Shown here: positions 25,871 through 34,135 of the stretch, one piece after another
Layout of the letters: every line of letters begins with the position of its first letter
Numbering within the stretch: the first letter of the stretch is position 1
Assembly (NCBI RefSeq): GCF_001424425.1
Contig: NZ_LMPT01000011.1
Location: 1 to 44,780, forward strand
Direction: 5' to 3'
Source: Acidovorax sp. Leaf191
GTDB taxonomy: Bacteria > Pseudomonadota > Gammaproteobacteria > Burkholderiales > Burkholderiaceae_C
DNA length: 44,780 bases
Translations under genes and position numbers: made by a program
The notes under the pieces: generated by a model
Told to the model about the DNA's origin: nothing
Database searches by the model: none
Seen by the model: the letters and a program-made list of their open reading frames with translations, nothing else

Positions 25871-26802
25871 CCGAGCAAAAGGTACTCCATGAGTGCCTTC
25901 TGCACGTGCATCCTGTTTTCTGCCTCGTCCCAGACCACCGACTGCGGCCCGTCGATCACATCGGCTTCGACCTCTTCGCCGCGGTGGGCGGGCAGGCAGT
26001 GCATGAAGAGGGCATCCGGCTTGGCGGCGGCCATCATCTCGGTGTCCACGCACCAGTCGGCAAAGGCTAATCTGCGCTCTTCGTTCTCGGCCTCGTAGCC
26101 CATGCTGGTCCACACGTCGGTGGTGACCAGGTCCGCACCCTGGCAGGCTTCGAGCGGGTTGCTAAAGAATTGATAGCTGCCCGCGCTGATCCCACGGGCG
26201 CCAGCAGCCAGTTTCTCGTCCACTTCGTAGCCGCGCGGGGTGCTCACATGCACCTTGAAGCCCAGCAGCGATGCCGCCTGCAGCCAGGTGTTGGCCATGT
26301 TGTTGCCGTCGCCCACCCAGGCCACGGTCTTGCCCTTGATGGCGCCGCGGTGCTCGATGTACGTGAAGATGTCCGCCAGGATCTGGCAGGGGTGGTATTC
26401 GTTGGTCAGGCCGTTGATGACGGGCACGCGCGAGTTGGCGGCGAAGCTTTCGATCTTGGCTTGTTCGTACGTGCGGATCATCACCAGGTCGACCATGCGG
26501 CTGATGACCTTGGCGCTGTCTTCGATGGGCTCGGCGCGGCCCAGCTGGCTGTCGCCCGTGGTCAGGTGCACCACGGAGCCGCCCAGCTGGTACATGCCGG
26601 CCTCGAAGCTCACGCGGGTGCGCGTGCTGGCCTTCTCGAAGATCATGGCCAGCGTGCGGTCCACCAGGGGGTGGTGCTTTTCGTAGGCCTTGAACTTCTT
26701 CTTGATGAGCGCGGCGCGCTCGAAGAGGTACGCGTATTCGTCGGCGGTGAGGTCGTTGAACTGCAGGTAATGTTTCAGCGTCATGGCGTGCTTGCTCTTC
26801 AT
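25858..26802 (-). CDS. argF: Ornithine carbamoyltransferase
   Basis: A 314-residue cytosolic enzyme that joins carbamoyl phosphate and ornithine to give citrulline in arginine synthesis. All catalytic motifs are present: STRTR (59-63), HPCQILAD (137-144) and MHCLPAHRGEE with HCLP at 268-271. The start at 26802 overlaps the argD stop (ATGA, 26799-26802); an alternative ATG six codons in (MTLKHYLQ) is possible and matches the usual N-terminus better. It is cotranscribed with argD upstream. Its 3' end is duplicated 161 bp downstream and its stop lies in a perfect palindrome. Confidence 0.97.
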   Translation of the reverse strand: MKSKHAMTLKHYLQFNDLTADEYAYLFERAALIKKKFKAYEKHHPLVDRTLAMIFEKASTRTRVSFEAGMYQLGGSVVHLTTGDSQLGRAEPIEDSAKVISRMVDLVMIRTYEQAKIESFAANSRVPVINGLTNEYHPCQILADIFTYIEHRGAIKGKTVAWVGDGNNMANTWLQAASLLGFKVHVSTPRGYEVDEKLAAGARGISAGSYQFFSNPLEACQGADLVTTDVWTSMGYEAENEERRLAFADWCVDTEMMAAAKPDALFMHCLPAHRGEEVEADVIDGPQSVVWDEAENRMHVQKALMEYLLLGRIA

Positions 26803-27995
26803 TCAGCCAGGATGGCTTTGACCAGCGGGGTCAGCTTGGCGACGATCTCGTCGGCCTCGGCAGTGGTGAGGATCAGCGGCGGCACCAGGCGGATCACGGT
26901 GTCGGCGGTGACGGACAGCAGCAGGCCAGCCTCGGCCGCGCGGGCGATCAGGGCGCCGCAGGGCTTGGCAAGCTCGATGCCCAGCATCAGGCCCTGGCCG
27001 CGGATGTCCTTGACGCCCGGCAGGCTGCCCAGCTCGCGCTGCAGCGCCGCGCGCAGGTGGTCGCCCACCTTGGCCGCGTTGGCCAGCAGGCCATCTTCTT
27101 CCATGATGCGGATGGTCTCGACCCCGGCGCGCATGGCCAGCGGGTTGCCGCCGAAGGTGGTGCCGTGGTTGCCGGGCTGCAGCACGTTGGCGGCCTTGGG
27201 GCCGGCCACCACCGCGCCGATCGGCACGCCCGAGCCCAGGCCCTTGGCCAGGGGCATCACGTCGGGCACGATGCCCGCCCATTGGTGGGCGAACCACTTG
27301 CCGGTGCGGCCCATGCCGCACTGCACTTCGTCGATCATCATGAGCCAGCCGCGCTCGTCGCACAGCTTGCGCAGCTGCTGCAGGTATTCGATGCGCATGC
27401 CGTTGATGCCGCCTTCGCCCTGGATGGTCTCGAAGAACACGGCCACCACGTTGGGGTTGCCTTCGGTGGCCTTCTTGATGGCCTCGATGTCGTTGAGCGG
27501 CACGCGGATGAAGCCTTCAACCAGCGGGCCGAAGCCGTTGTGGATCTTGGGGTTGCCGGTGGCCGACATGGTGGCGATGGAGCGGCCATGGAACGCTTTC
27601 TCGTACACCACGATCTCGGGCTTGGCGATGCCCTTGTCCACGCCGAACTTGCGGGCGATCTTGAGGGCCGCCTCGTTGGCTTCGAGGCCCGAGTTGCAGA
27701 AGAACACGTTCTGCATGCCCGACAGCTCCACCAGTTTGGCGGCGAGCTGCTCTTGCAGCGGCACGTGGTAGTAGTTGGAGGTGTGGATCAGCTTGGTGAG
27801 CTGGTCCTGCAGCGCGGGCACGAGCTTGGCATGGTTGTGGCCCAGCGTGTTCACGGCGATGCCGCCCAGGCCGTCCAGGTATTCCTTGCCGTTGACGTCC
27901 CAGACTCGGCTGCCCTGACCGCGGGCCAGCGCGATGGGGACGCGGCCATAGGTGTTCATCACGTGGGGCGAAGCTGCCGGGGTGGTAGCGGTCAT
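26799..27995 (-). CDS. argD: Acetylornithine aminotransferase
   Basis: A 398-residue class III PLP aminotransferase. It carries NSGLEANEAALKIAR (102-116), the cofactor Asp in MIDEVQCGMGRTG (Asp222) and the Schiff-base Lys251 in PLAKGLGSGVPIGA, plus GNHGTTFGGNPLA. It converts N-acetylglutamate semialdehyde to N-acetylornithine using glutamate and often also serves lysine synthesis. It overlaps argF by ATGA and is the first gene of the pair, with the promoter presumably in the 270-bp spacer shared with the divergent DUF3579 gene. Confidence 0.96.
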   Translation of the reverse strand: MTATTPAASPHVMNTYGRVPIALARGQGSRVWDVNGKEYLDGLGGIAVNTLGHNHAKLVPALQDQLTKLIHTSNYYHVPLQEQLAAKLVELSGMQNVFFCNSGLEANEAALKIARKFGVDKGIAKPEIVVYEKAFHGRSIATMSATGNPKIHNGFGPLVEGFIRVPLNDIEAIKKATEGNPNVVAVFFETIQGEGGINGMRIEYLQQLRKLCDERGWLMMIDEVQCGMGRTGKWFAHQWAGIVPDVMPLAKGLGSGVPIGAVVAGPKAANVLQPGNHGTTFGGNPLAMRAGVETIRIMEEDGLLANAAKVGDHLRAALQRELGSLPGVKDIRGQGLMLGIELAKPCGALIARAAEAGLLLSVTADTVIRLVPPLILTTAEADEIVAKLTPLVKAILAE

Positions 27996-28178
27996 GCAGA
28001 AATCTCCTGACGGTGCGGTGAATGGGCTGCCCTGTTGGGATCAAAGCCCGAGAAAGCGAAGCACGATTCTAGGGGGAGCACGGTGAACGGCTGTTGACGA
28101 TTGCGCATTACTGCAATGCCGTGCGTTGGCAGCAGTCCGGGCCTGATTCCCGATGCCGGCCGTGGATTAGAGGGGTAG

Positions 28179-28192
28179 CTCTTATATAAGAG
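28179..28192. promoter_or_regulatory. Perfect 14-bp palindrome CTCTTATATAAGAG
   Basis: It lies in the spacer between divergent argD and the DUF3579 gene, followed by TTAGAATG. It contains a -10-like TATAAG/TTATAT on both strands and has the symmetry of an operator for a dimeric regulator (for example GntR type). Which gene it serves and what binds are not known. Confidence 0.55.
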
Positions 28193-28266
28193 TTAGAATG
28201 TCGCGTTGCGGTGCAGCATGCAGTGATCCTGCCTTGGGGCGCCCTTACTACCACTCCAATCCCCCG

Positions 28267-28587
28267 ATGGTTTCCCCCTCCTCCAAAGAAGTCTTCATCC
28301 AGGGCATCACCCACGACGGGAAGACCTTTCGCCCCAGTGACTGGGCCGAGCGGCTGGCCGGGGTGATGAGCAGCTTCCGCCCGGGCGGGGCGCGGCCTGG
28401 CAGCCATCTGAGCTACTCGCCGTGGTGCATTCCGACGACGCTCAATGGCGTCAAGTGCGTGGTGGTGCACCGCGACCTGCAAGGGCACGAGCCCATGGCG
28501 TGGGATTTCGTCATCAACTTCGCACGCGACAACAACTTGCAGGTGGCCGAGGCCTGCCTGCTGCCCGACCCGCCGCCCAAGGGCTGA
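28267..28587 (+). CDS. DUF3579 family protein
   Basis: A 106-residue protein beginning MVSPSSKEVFIQGITHDGK with TFRPSDWAERLAGVMSSF, and SPWCIPTTLNGVKCVVVHRDL further on. This is the DUF3579 pattern, a small protein conserved next to argD/argF in betaproteobacteria; function unknown. The ATG at 28267 is preferred to the one at 28198 because the latter lies only 6 bp after the TATAAG-like palindrome, where transcription would be starting. It is convergent with the AAA ATPase gene. Confidence 0.85.
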   Translation: MVSPSSKEVFIQGITHDGKTFRPSDWAERLAGVMSSFRPGGARPGSHLSYSPWCIPTTLNGVKCVVVHRDLQGHEPMAWDFVINFARDNNLQVAEACLLPDPPPKG

Positions 28588-28607
28588 AGGCGCAGCGCCC
28601 GGGTTGT

Positions 28608-29795
28608 TTAGCGCTGGACGTTGCTGCCCGCAGGCCCCGCGCGCAGCAACTGGTCCGCCTGCAGCCGGTTCATCCAGGCCTTTTCCACGAACGGGTCGGT
28701 CACGCCGTAGTGCCCGTGCTTCACACGCATGAGCAGGTTGGCCGAGGTCATCATGCCGATGATGCCCTGCACCTCCTGGGCCGTGACCTCGCGGCCGATC
28801 TGCGCGGCGTAGGTCTTGAGCGCCTCGCCGGTAAAGACGCCCTTCACGTCGCCGCCGATGCTGCAGATGCGCGAGAACACCGCCTCCGCCAGCGGGCCCA
28901 TGGCCTCCACCTTCTGCAGTTCCACATCGGCCGCCGCGGCGCCCAGCGACTGCGCAATGGTGGGCAGGTGCTCGTCCGGCAGGGCATCGGCGGGCAGGCT
29001 GCGCAGCACGTTCAGCGCCTTCATCAGCTCCTCCGGCCGGCTGCCCATGCTGCGAAAGGCAGATTCTGTGACGTCGGCCGAAGGCAGCATGGCGCCCAAC
29101 TGCGGGCGGACCTGCTCCAGCACGTAGTCGATGAAGTCCCGCCCCAGCACCGGAAACTCGTTGGTCACCGCGCCGTTGAAGGCCTGGTTGCCCTTGAGCG
29201 TGAGCTCCTGCACCCGCGCGCGGTGCGAGCCGGTGCCGATGAACAGGAAGTATCCAGGGGTGTCGGGGCGGGTGTTGATGGCGTCGCGCGCGGCCTTGAG
29301 CGCGTGCAGCAGGTGGTCGCCGTCGGCGCTGCCCAGGGCGTGCTGCACCTCGTCGATGATGAGCACCACGTCCGTTCTGGCCTGGTCGATCAGTGCCTCG
29401 AAGGCGTGGGCCAGGGTGGTGCCGTCGTCCTTGCCCACGTCGGCCAGCTTGAAGCCAAACTTGAACCCTGCCGCCCCGGCCTCGACGCTGGCGACCTGTT
29501 GGAGGCGCTTCAAGATGCCCGAGCCGGGCGTCTGCAGGTCCTTGAGCGTCTTGCGGATGGCCTCGTGCACCAGGTCCGCCGGGTTGGCCTGGGGCTGGCT
29601 CCACAAATCCACATAGACCACGATGGCGCCCAGCGCCTCGAGCGCAGGGATGAGGTCGGTCGCGAGGAACGTGGTCTTGCCCACCCGCCGCTGGCCCGAC
29701 AGGAACAGCCCGGAGCGCAGGGACGTGTCCAGGAACGAGGGCCTGAGCAACTGCGTGGCCATCTGCTCGGCAAGGGCGGTGCGGCGGAACGTCAT
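28608..29795 (-). CDS. AAA-type ATPase, unknown role
   Basis: A 395-residue cytosolic ATPase. Walker A is GQRRVGKT (34-41), Walker B is LIIDE (145-149) and a sensor-like FLFIGTGSHR lies near 185, which is the layout of ORC1/archaeal-type AAA proteins often labelled ATP-binding protein. The C-terminal third is helical with a winged-helix-like end (VTAQEVQGIIGMMTSANLL, then HYGVTDPF), suggesting nucleic-acid or partner binding. There is no obvious partner gene, and target is unknown. It reads toward the DUF3579 gene and has its own AT-rich upstream stretch (29796-29850). Confidence 0.82.
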   Translation of the reverse strand: MTFRRTALAEQMATQLLRPSFLDTSLRSGLFLSGQRRVGKTTFLATDLIPALEALGAIVVYVDLWSQPQANPADLVHEAIRKTLKDLQTPGSGILKRLQQVASVEAGAAGFKFGFKLADVGKDDGTTLAHAFEALIDQARTDVVLIIDEVQHALGSADGDHLLHALKAARDAINTRPDTPGYFLFIGTGSHRARVQELTLKGNQAFNGAVTNEFPVLGRDFIDYVLEQVRPQLGAMLPSADVTESAFRSMGSRPEELMKALNVLRSLPADALPDEHLPTIAQSLGAAAADVELQKVEAMGPLAEAVFSRICSIGGDVKGVFTGEALKTYAAQIGREVTAQEVQGIIGMMTSANLLMRVKHGHYGVTDPFVEKAWMNRLQADQLLRAGPAGSNVQR

Positions 29796-29924
29796 GGTTT
29801 ATGGATTTTTATGAAATTCCAATAATTATGATCAATCCATAATTTGCCGTAAAGCCTGATGGCGTGCATTCTGAAGCGACGGCTCTGGATAAGGAGCGCC
29901 AAACCGGCGCAAAGCGTTCGGAAA

Positions 29925-29950
29925 CGAAAAAACCGCCCGAAGGCGGTTTT
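29925..29950 (-). terminator. Rho-independent terminator of rpsT
   Basis: On the minus strand the stem is AACCGCC-ttcg-GGCGGTT followed by TTTTTT (A-run at 29926-29932 on the plus strand, hairpin 29931-29948). It lies about 95 bp after the rpsT stop, and the stem length, TTCG loop and T-run make it a textbook intrinsic terminator. Confidence 0.9.
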
Positions 29951-30042
29951 GTTCGTTTGCTGGCAGCGCACCCGTTACAAACGGCGAACGGCACATGCCG
30001 TTCGGGCTGTTTGCCTGAAGTGAATCAGGCGGAAAATGAGTT

Positions 30043-30345
30043 TTAAGCGGCTGCCAGAGCCAGGGTCTTCACCTTGGCAGACAGACGGCTCTTGTCGCGA
30101 GCAGCCTTGTTCTTGTGGAAGATGCCCTTGTCGGCCACGGAGTCCACCACGGCTTGCATCTTGGCGAACAGTTCGGTCGCCTTGGTCTTGTCGCCAGCCA
30201 GAACAGCCTTTTCGACGTTCTTGACAGCGGTACGGTACTTGGAGCGCAGCGAGGTGTTGGCTGCGTTCAGCTTGGTGTCCTGACGGACGCGCTTGCGGCC
30301 CGACGCCAGGCGCGGGTTCTTCTTCTTGGGTTTAGCGGATGCCAT
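30043..30345 (-). CDS. rpsT: 30S ribosomal protein S20
   Basis: A 100-residue, very basic protein: [20 protein letters not shown], then [13 protein letters not shown] and [19 protein letters not shown]. It binds 16S rRNA early in 30S assembly. It is somewhat longer than the 87-residue E. coli protein by Ala/Lys at both ends, as is usual in this class. It is monocistronic with its own terminator at 29925 and diverges from murJ, a gene order common in betaproteobacteria. Confidence 0.98.
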   Translation of the reverse strand: MASAKPKKKNPRLASGRKRVRQDTKLNAANTSLRSKYRTAVKNVEKAVLAGDKTKATELFAKMQAVVDSVADKGIFHKNKAARDKSRLSAKVKTLALAAA

Positions 30346-30544
30346 GATTTAGTTCCTTGAGTCTGAGGATGATGCCAGCAAAGCCCGCGATTATAGCCCA
30401 GACCGGGTTTCAGCTGCCACCACACTCAAAAGCCGGCGCAGCGCCATCGCCTGCGCACCCAGGGCGTGGGCTTCGCCCTGCCACCCGATGCGTCCCCGCC
30501 TGGGGAGAAGCCGCGCAGCGGCACAGGGGGAATACACTCCAGCG

Positions 30545-32110
30545 GTGTCATTGCTCAAAGCCGCCTCCACCGTTTCCCTGCTGACCCTGGCCTCCCGTGT
30601 GACGGGACTCATGAGCCAGTTGCTCATGGCCTCGATGTTCGGGGCCAACGCCCTGACCGACGCCTTCCAGGTCGCCTTCCGCATCCCCAACCTGTTCCGG
30701 CGGCTGTTTGCCGAAGGGGCGTTCAGCCAGGCCTTCGTGCCGGTGCTGGGCACCGCCAAGACGCAGCAGGGCGAGGAAGCCACGCACAAGCTCATCTCCG
30801 CGGTGGCCACCGCCCTGGCCTGGGTGTTGCTGCTGGTATGCATCCTGGGCGTGGTCGGCGCGCCGCTGCTGGTGTGGGCGCTGGCCAGCGGCCTGCGCCA
30901 GAACGCCGAGGCCTACGACGCAGCGGTGCTGATGACGCGCTTCATGTTCCCGTACATCGGCTTCATGTCCATGGTCGCGCTGTCGGCGGGCATCCTCAAC
31001 ACCTGGAAGCACTTCGCCGTGCCCGCCGCATCGCCCGTGCTGCTCAACGTGTGCATGATCGCCGCGGCCTGGCTGGGTGCGCCGCAGCTGGAGGCCCGCG
31101 GCATCGAGCCCATCTACGCCATGGCCGGCGGTGTGATGCTGGGGGGCGTGCTGCAGCTGGCCGTGCAGATACCGGCCCTGGTGCGCCTGGGTCTCATGCC
31201 GCGCATCGGCGTCACCTGGGGCACCGTGCGTGCCGCCTGGGCCGACCCCAGCGTGCGCCGCGTGCTCACGCTCATGGGGCCGGCGGTGCTGGGCGTGGGG
31301 GTGGCGCAGATCTCGCTCATGATCAACACGCAGATCGCCTCGTACCTGGCGCCGGGCAGCGTGACCTGGCTGTTCTATGCGGACCGGTTGATGGAATTCC
31401 CCACCGCGCTGCTGGGCGTGGCGCTGGGCGTGGTGCTCACCCCACAGCTCACGGCGGCCAAGGCGGCGGGCGATGCCGAGAAGTACTCGGCCATGCTCGA
31501 CTGGGGCCTGCGCATCGTGGTGCTGCTGGCCGTGCCCTGCGCGGTGGCACTGCTGACCTTTTCCACACCGCTGGTGGCCACGCTGTTCCACTACGGCAAG
31601 CTCACCGACGACGATGTGGGGCAGATTGCGCTCGCGCTGTCGGGCTACGGCGCCGGGCTGATCGGCATCGTGGCCATCAAGGTGCTGGCGCCCGGCTACT
31701 ACGCCAGCCAGGACGTGCGCACGCCCGTGAAGATCGCCATTGCCGTGCTGGTCATCACGCAGTTGCTCAACATCGCGCTGGTGCCTTTCATCGCCCACGC
31801 GGGCCTGGCCTTGTCGATTGGTCTCGGGGCCCTGGTCAACGCGCTGTGGCTGCTGATCGGCCTGCTGCGGCGCGGCAGCTACCAGCCGCTGCCGGGCTGG
31901 GGCATGTTCGCCTTGCAGGTGATTGCCGCCAGCGCCTTGCTGGCCGTGCTGCTGCTCTGGGGCTCGCAGCATTTCGACTGGGTGGACATGAAGGGGCAGA
32001 CCCTGCGGCGCATAGGGCTGCTGGCGGCGCTCATGGCGGCCGCTGCCGCGCTGTATTTCGGCGCGCTGTGGGCGGCGGGGCTCAAGCTGCGCCAGTTGCT
32101 GCGGCGCTGA
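30545..32110 (+). CDS. murJ: Lipid II flippase MurJ (MviN)
   Basis: A 521-residue inner-membrane protein with about 14 hydrophobic helices. The N-terminus LLKAASTVSLLTLASRVTGL followed by MFGANALTDAFQVAFRIPN and NLFRRLFAEGAFSQAFVP are MurJ hallmarks, including the Arg residues essential for flipping lipid II across the membrane for peptidoglycan synthesis. The start is a GTG at 30545, chosen because it gives an N-terminus like E. coli MNLLKSL; an ATG at 30488 would add 19 non-conserved residues. It is followed 82 bp later by the SirB1-like gene. Confidence 0.96.
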   Translation: MSLLKAASTVSLLTLASRVTGLMSQLLMASMFGANALTDAFQVAFRIPNLFRRLFAEGAFSQAFVPVLGTAKTQQGEEATHKLISAVATALAWVLLLVCILGVVGAPLLVWALASGLRQNAEAYDAAVLMTRFMFPYIGFMSMVALSAGILNTWKHFAVPAASPVLLNVCMIAAAWLGAPQLEARGIEPIYAMAGGVMLGGVLQLAVQIPALVRLGLMPRIGVTWGTVRAAWADPSVRRVLTLMGPAVLGVGVAQISLMINTQIASYLAPGSVTWLFYADRLMEFPTALLGVALGVVLTPQLTAAKAAGDAEKYSAMLDWGLRIVVLLAVPCAVALLTFSTPLVATLFHYGKLTDDDVGQIALALSGYGAGLIGIVAIKVLAPGYYASQDVRTPVKIAIAVLVITQLLNIALVPFIAHAGLALSIGLGALVNALWLLIGLLRRGSYQPLPGWGMFALQVIAASALLAVLLLWGSQHFDWVDMKGQTLRRIGLLAALMAAAAALYFGALWAAGLKLRQLLRR

Positions 32111-32192
32111 TGCCGGTGATGCTGGTAACAGCCTGGCAAAACCTGGGTTTGTGCAGCTTGACGCCAGGGCAGGGTGCACTTACAACAACGCC

Positions 32193-33041
32193 ATGCCCCT
32201 GAGTCTTTCCGTGCCCACCTCGCTCGAGTACTTTGCATCGCTGGTGCAGAGCGACGACCACTTTCCGCTGCTGGAAGCCGCCGCCAGCCTCGCCCAGGAC
32301 GAGTACCCCGAAATGGACGTGCAGCTGCTGCTGGGCGACATGGACCAGCTGCTCGCGCGCATCAAGCGCCGCCTGCCGGTCGATGCGCCCGCGCTGCAGC
32401 GCCTGCGCACGCTCAACCAGTTCTTCTTTGCCGACCTGGGCTTCGCCGGCAACATCAACAACTACTACGACCCCGAGAACAGCTACCTCAACGCCGTGCT
32501 GCGCACGCGTCGGGGCATTCCGATCTCGCTGGCCATCCTGTGGATGGAACTGGCGCAGGGCCTGGGCCTGCACGCGCGCGGCATCGCCTTCCCGGGGCAC
32601 TTCATGGTCAAGGTGCTGCTGCCCAAGGGGCAGGTGGTGCTCGACCCGATCTCGGGCCAGTCGCTCAGCCGCGAGGAGCTGTCCGAGCGGCTGGAGCCCT
32701 ACAAGCGCCAGAGCGGCCTGGTGGACGACTACGACGTGCCCCTGGGCCTGTACCTGCAGGCCGCCACGCCACGCGACATCATTGCGCGCATGCTTCGCAA
32801 CCTGAAGGAAGTGCACCGCACCCAGCAGGACTGGCAGCGGCTGATCTGCGTGCTGGACCGCCTCATCGTGCTGCAGCCGCAAGCCTGGGGCGAGTGGCGC
32901 GACCGGGGCCTGGCGCATGCCGAACGCGGCAACAACGCCGAAGCCGTGGTGGACCTGGAAACCTATCTTGACCATGTCGAGGACGGCCTCGACATCGACC
33001 TGATCTCCGACCGCCTGAGCGCCTTGCGCAGCGCGGGCTGA
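32193..33041 (+). CDS. SirB1-family protein (transglutaminase-like plus TPR-like)
   Basis: A 282-residue cytosolic protein. FFFADLGFAGNINNYYDPENS, TRRGIPISLAILWMELA and ARGIAFPGHFMVKV define the SirB1 transglutaminase-like N-terminal domain, and the C-terminal third (about 200-282) is TPR-like: WQRLICVLDRLIVLQPQAWGEWRDRGLAHA. Biochemical function is unresolved. It follows murJ on the same strand with an 82-bp gap, consistent with joint transcription. A strong GC-rich stem lies just after its stop. Confidence 0.88.
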   Translation: MPLSLSVPTSLEYFASLVQSDDHFPLLEAAASLAQDEYPEMDVQLLLGDMDQLLARIKRRLPVDAPALQRLRTLNQFFFADLGFAGNINNYYDPENSYLNAVLRTRRGIPISLAILWMELAQGLGLHARGIAFPGHFMVKVLLPKGQVVLDPISGQSLSREELSERLEPYKRQSGLVDDYDVPLGLYLQAATPRDIIARMLRNLKEVHRTQQDWQRLICVLDRLIVLQPQAWGEWRDRGLAHAERGNNAEAVVDLETYLDHVEDGLDIDLISDRLSALRSAG

Positions 33042-33050
33042 CCTGCTGCA

Positions 33051-33083
33051 GCGCAGGCAGGCAGGCACGCCTGCCGCCTGCGC
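33051..33083. terminator. GC-rich stem between convergent genes, probable terminator
   Basis: GCGCAGGC...GCCTGCGC with internal GCAGGC/GCCTGC pairing can fold into a long stem (33051-33083) in the 82-bp gap between the SirB1-like gene and the convergent ParB-like gene. It lacks a T-run, so termination would be weak or factor-dependent. Confidence 0.45.
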
Positions 33084-33123
33084 GCCGGGCACCTTGGGGT
33101 CAGCGCGGAACGAAACCCCGTGC

Positions 33124-33996
33124 CTAGAACGGCGCGCCGTCCGCTGGCAGGGCCGCCTGCAGTTGAAACAGCTGCCGGCGCAGCTCGGTGTTCTCGGCCG
33201 TGAGTTCGGCCACGCGGTGGCGCAGCGCCTGCAGTTCATCAGCGCCTGAGCCTGCGCCTGCGCCAGTGTCGGCGTCAGCGCCTTCGGCCTCTGGCGACGG
33301 GGCGTCTTCCTTGGGCTTGCGCTTGTTGAGTTCACGCACGCGCTTGGCGGCCTGCTTGAGCTCGTCCTTGCCCGCTGCGACGGCGGCCACCTGCTCCTCG
33401 GCAGGCAGCGTAGCCACGGCAGCGGCGGCGTTGATGGAGATGGTGCCGGACTTCACCGCGGCCACCAGCTCGGGCGCGGCCTGCTTCTGGATTTTCTCGA
33501 TCATCACCACCTGGCTGCTGCTCAGGCGGGCGGCCTTGGCGATCGCCTCGCGGCTGCTCAACGGGTCGGGCGCGGGCAGTGCGGCCATCGCTTCGGGGGC
33601 GGCTGCGGGCACATCGGCCATGGCCGTGGCGGCCGACTCAGCGGGTTCGGCCGCCGTGGTGGCGCGGGCCTTGCGGTCCGCGATGATCTCGCGCTTGCGC
33701 AGGGCCAGCACACCGCGCTGGAAGTCGGACACGCTGCGGCGCCCCAGGTGCTGGTCGATCATCCACAGGTGCACGTCTTCCATCGACTGAAAGCGCGGGT
33801 TCTGCACCGTCTGGAAGGGCAGGCCGTGCTTTTGGCAGATGCCATAGCGGTTGTGGCCGTCCACCAGCACATCGCCCCACAGCACCAGCGCATCGCGGCA
33901 GCCTTCGGCCAGGATGCTGCGCTCCAGCGCCTCGTGCTCGTCAGGGGTCAGGGGTTCGATATAGGCTTTGAGTTCTTCGTTGACGACGATGTTCAT
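33124..33996 (-). CDS. ParB-like nuclease/partition-domain protein
   Basis: A 290-residue protein. ELKAYIEPLTPDEHEALERSI with DALVLWGDVLVDGHNRYGIC is a ParB/Srx N-terminal domain pattern, with VDGHNRY as the nucleotide-binding arm. A middle segment contains HTH-like residues (LSSREAIAKAARLSSSQVVMIEKIQ), and the C-terminus has a coiled-coil-like leucine run (ELQALRHRVAELTAENTELRRQL). There is no ParA partner beside it, so it is a solitary ParB-related DNA-binding protein rather than a chromosome partition operon. The ATG at 33996 fits the domain start better than one at 34059. Confidence 0.75.
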   Translation of the reverse strand: MNIVVNEELKAYIEPLTPDEHEALERSILAEGCRDALVLWGDVLVDGHNRYGICQKHGLPFQTVQNPRFQSMEDVHLWMIDQHLGRRSVSDFQRGVLALRKREIIADRKARATTAAEPAESAATAMADVPAAAPEAMAALPAPDPLSSREAIAKAARLSSSQVVMIEKIQKQAAPELVAAVKSGTISINAAAAVATLPAEEQVAAVAAGKDELKQAAKRVRELNKRKPKEDAPSPEAEGADADTGAGAGSGADELQALRHRVAELTAENTELRRQLFQLQAALPADGAPF

Positions 33997-34135
33997 GGCA
34001 GGCAGGGCAGGGCTTGGGAGGGCGAATCGGAGGCGGGCAAGGGGCGCGATTGTAGACATGCCCGGCCACCGGCCCCGCGCAATCGCCCCGCTGCGCTGCG
34101 CTGATGCAGCAGCTCAGCGGCCGCTGACCCTTCGC

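Noticed and set aside
25697..25915. tRNA-type attachment site
   Set aside because: The duplicated target is the argF end, not a tRNA, and no integrase or tRNA gene is nearby; kept only as a duplication finding.
29990..30020. Short match to the GTTCGGGCTG repeat near 30000
   Set aside because: Only about a dozen matching bases with no second arm; probably chance.
30548..32179. Long open frame antisense to murJ
   Set aside because: Same shadow composition; murJ is clear on the plus strand.
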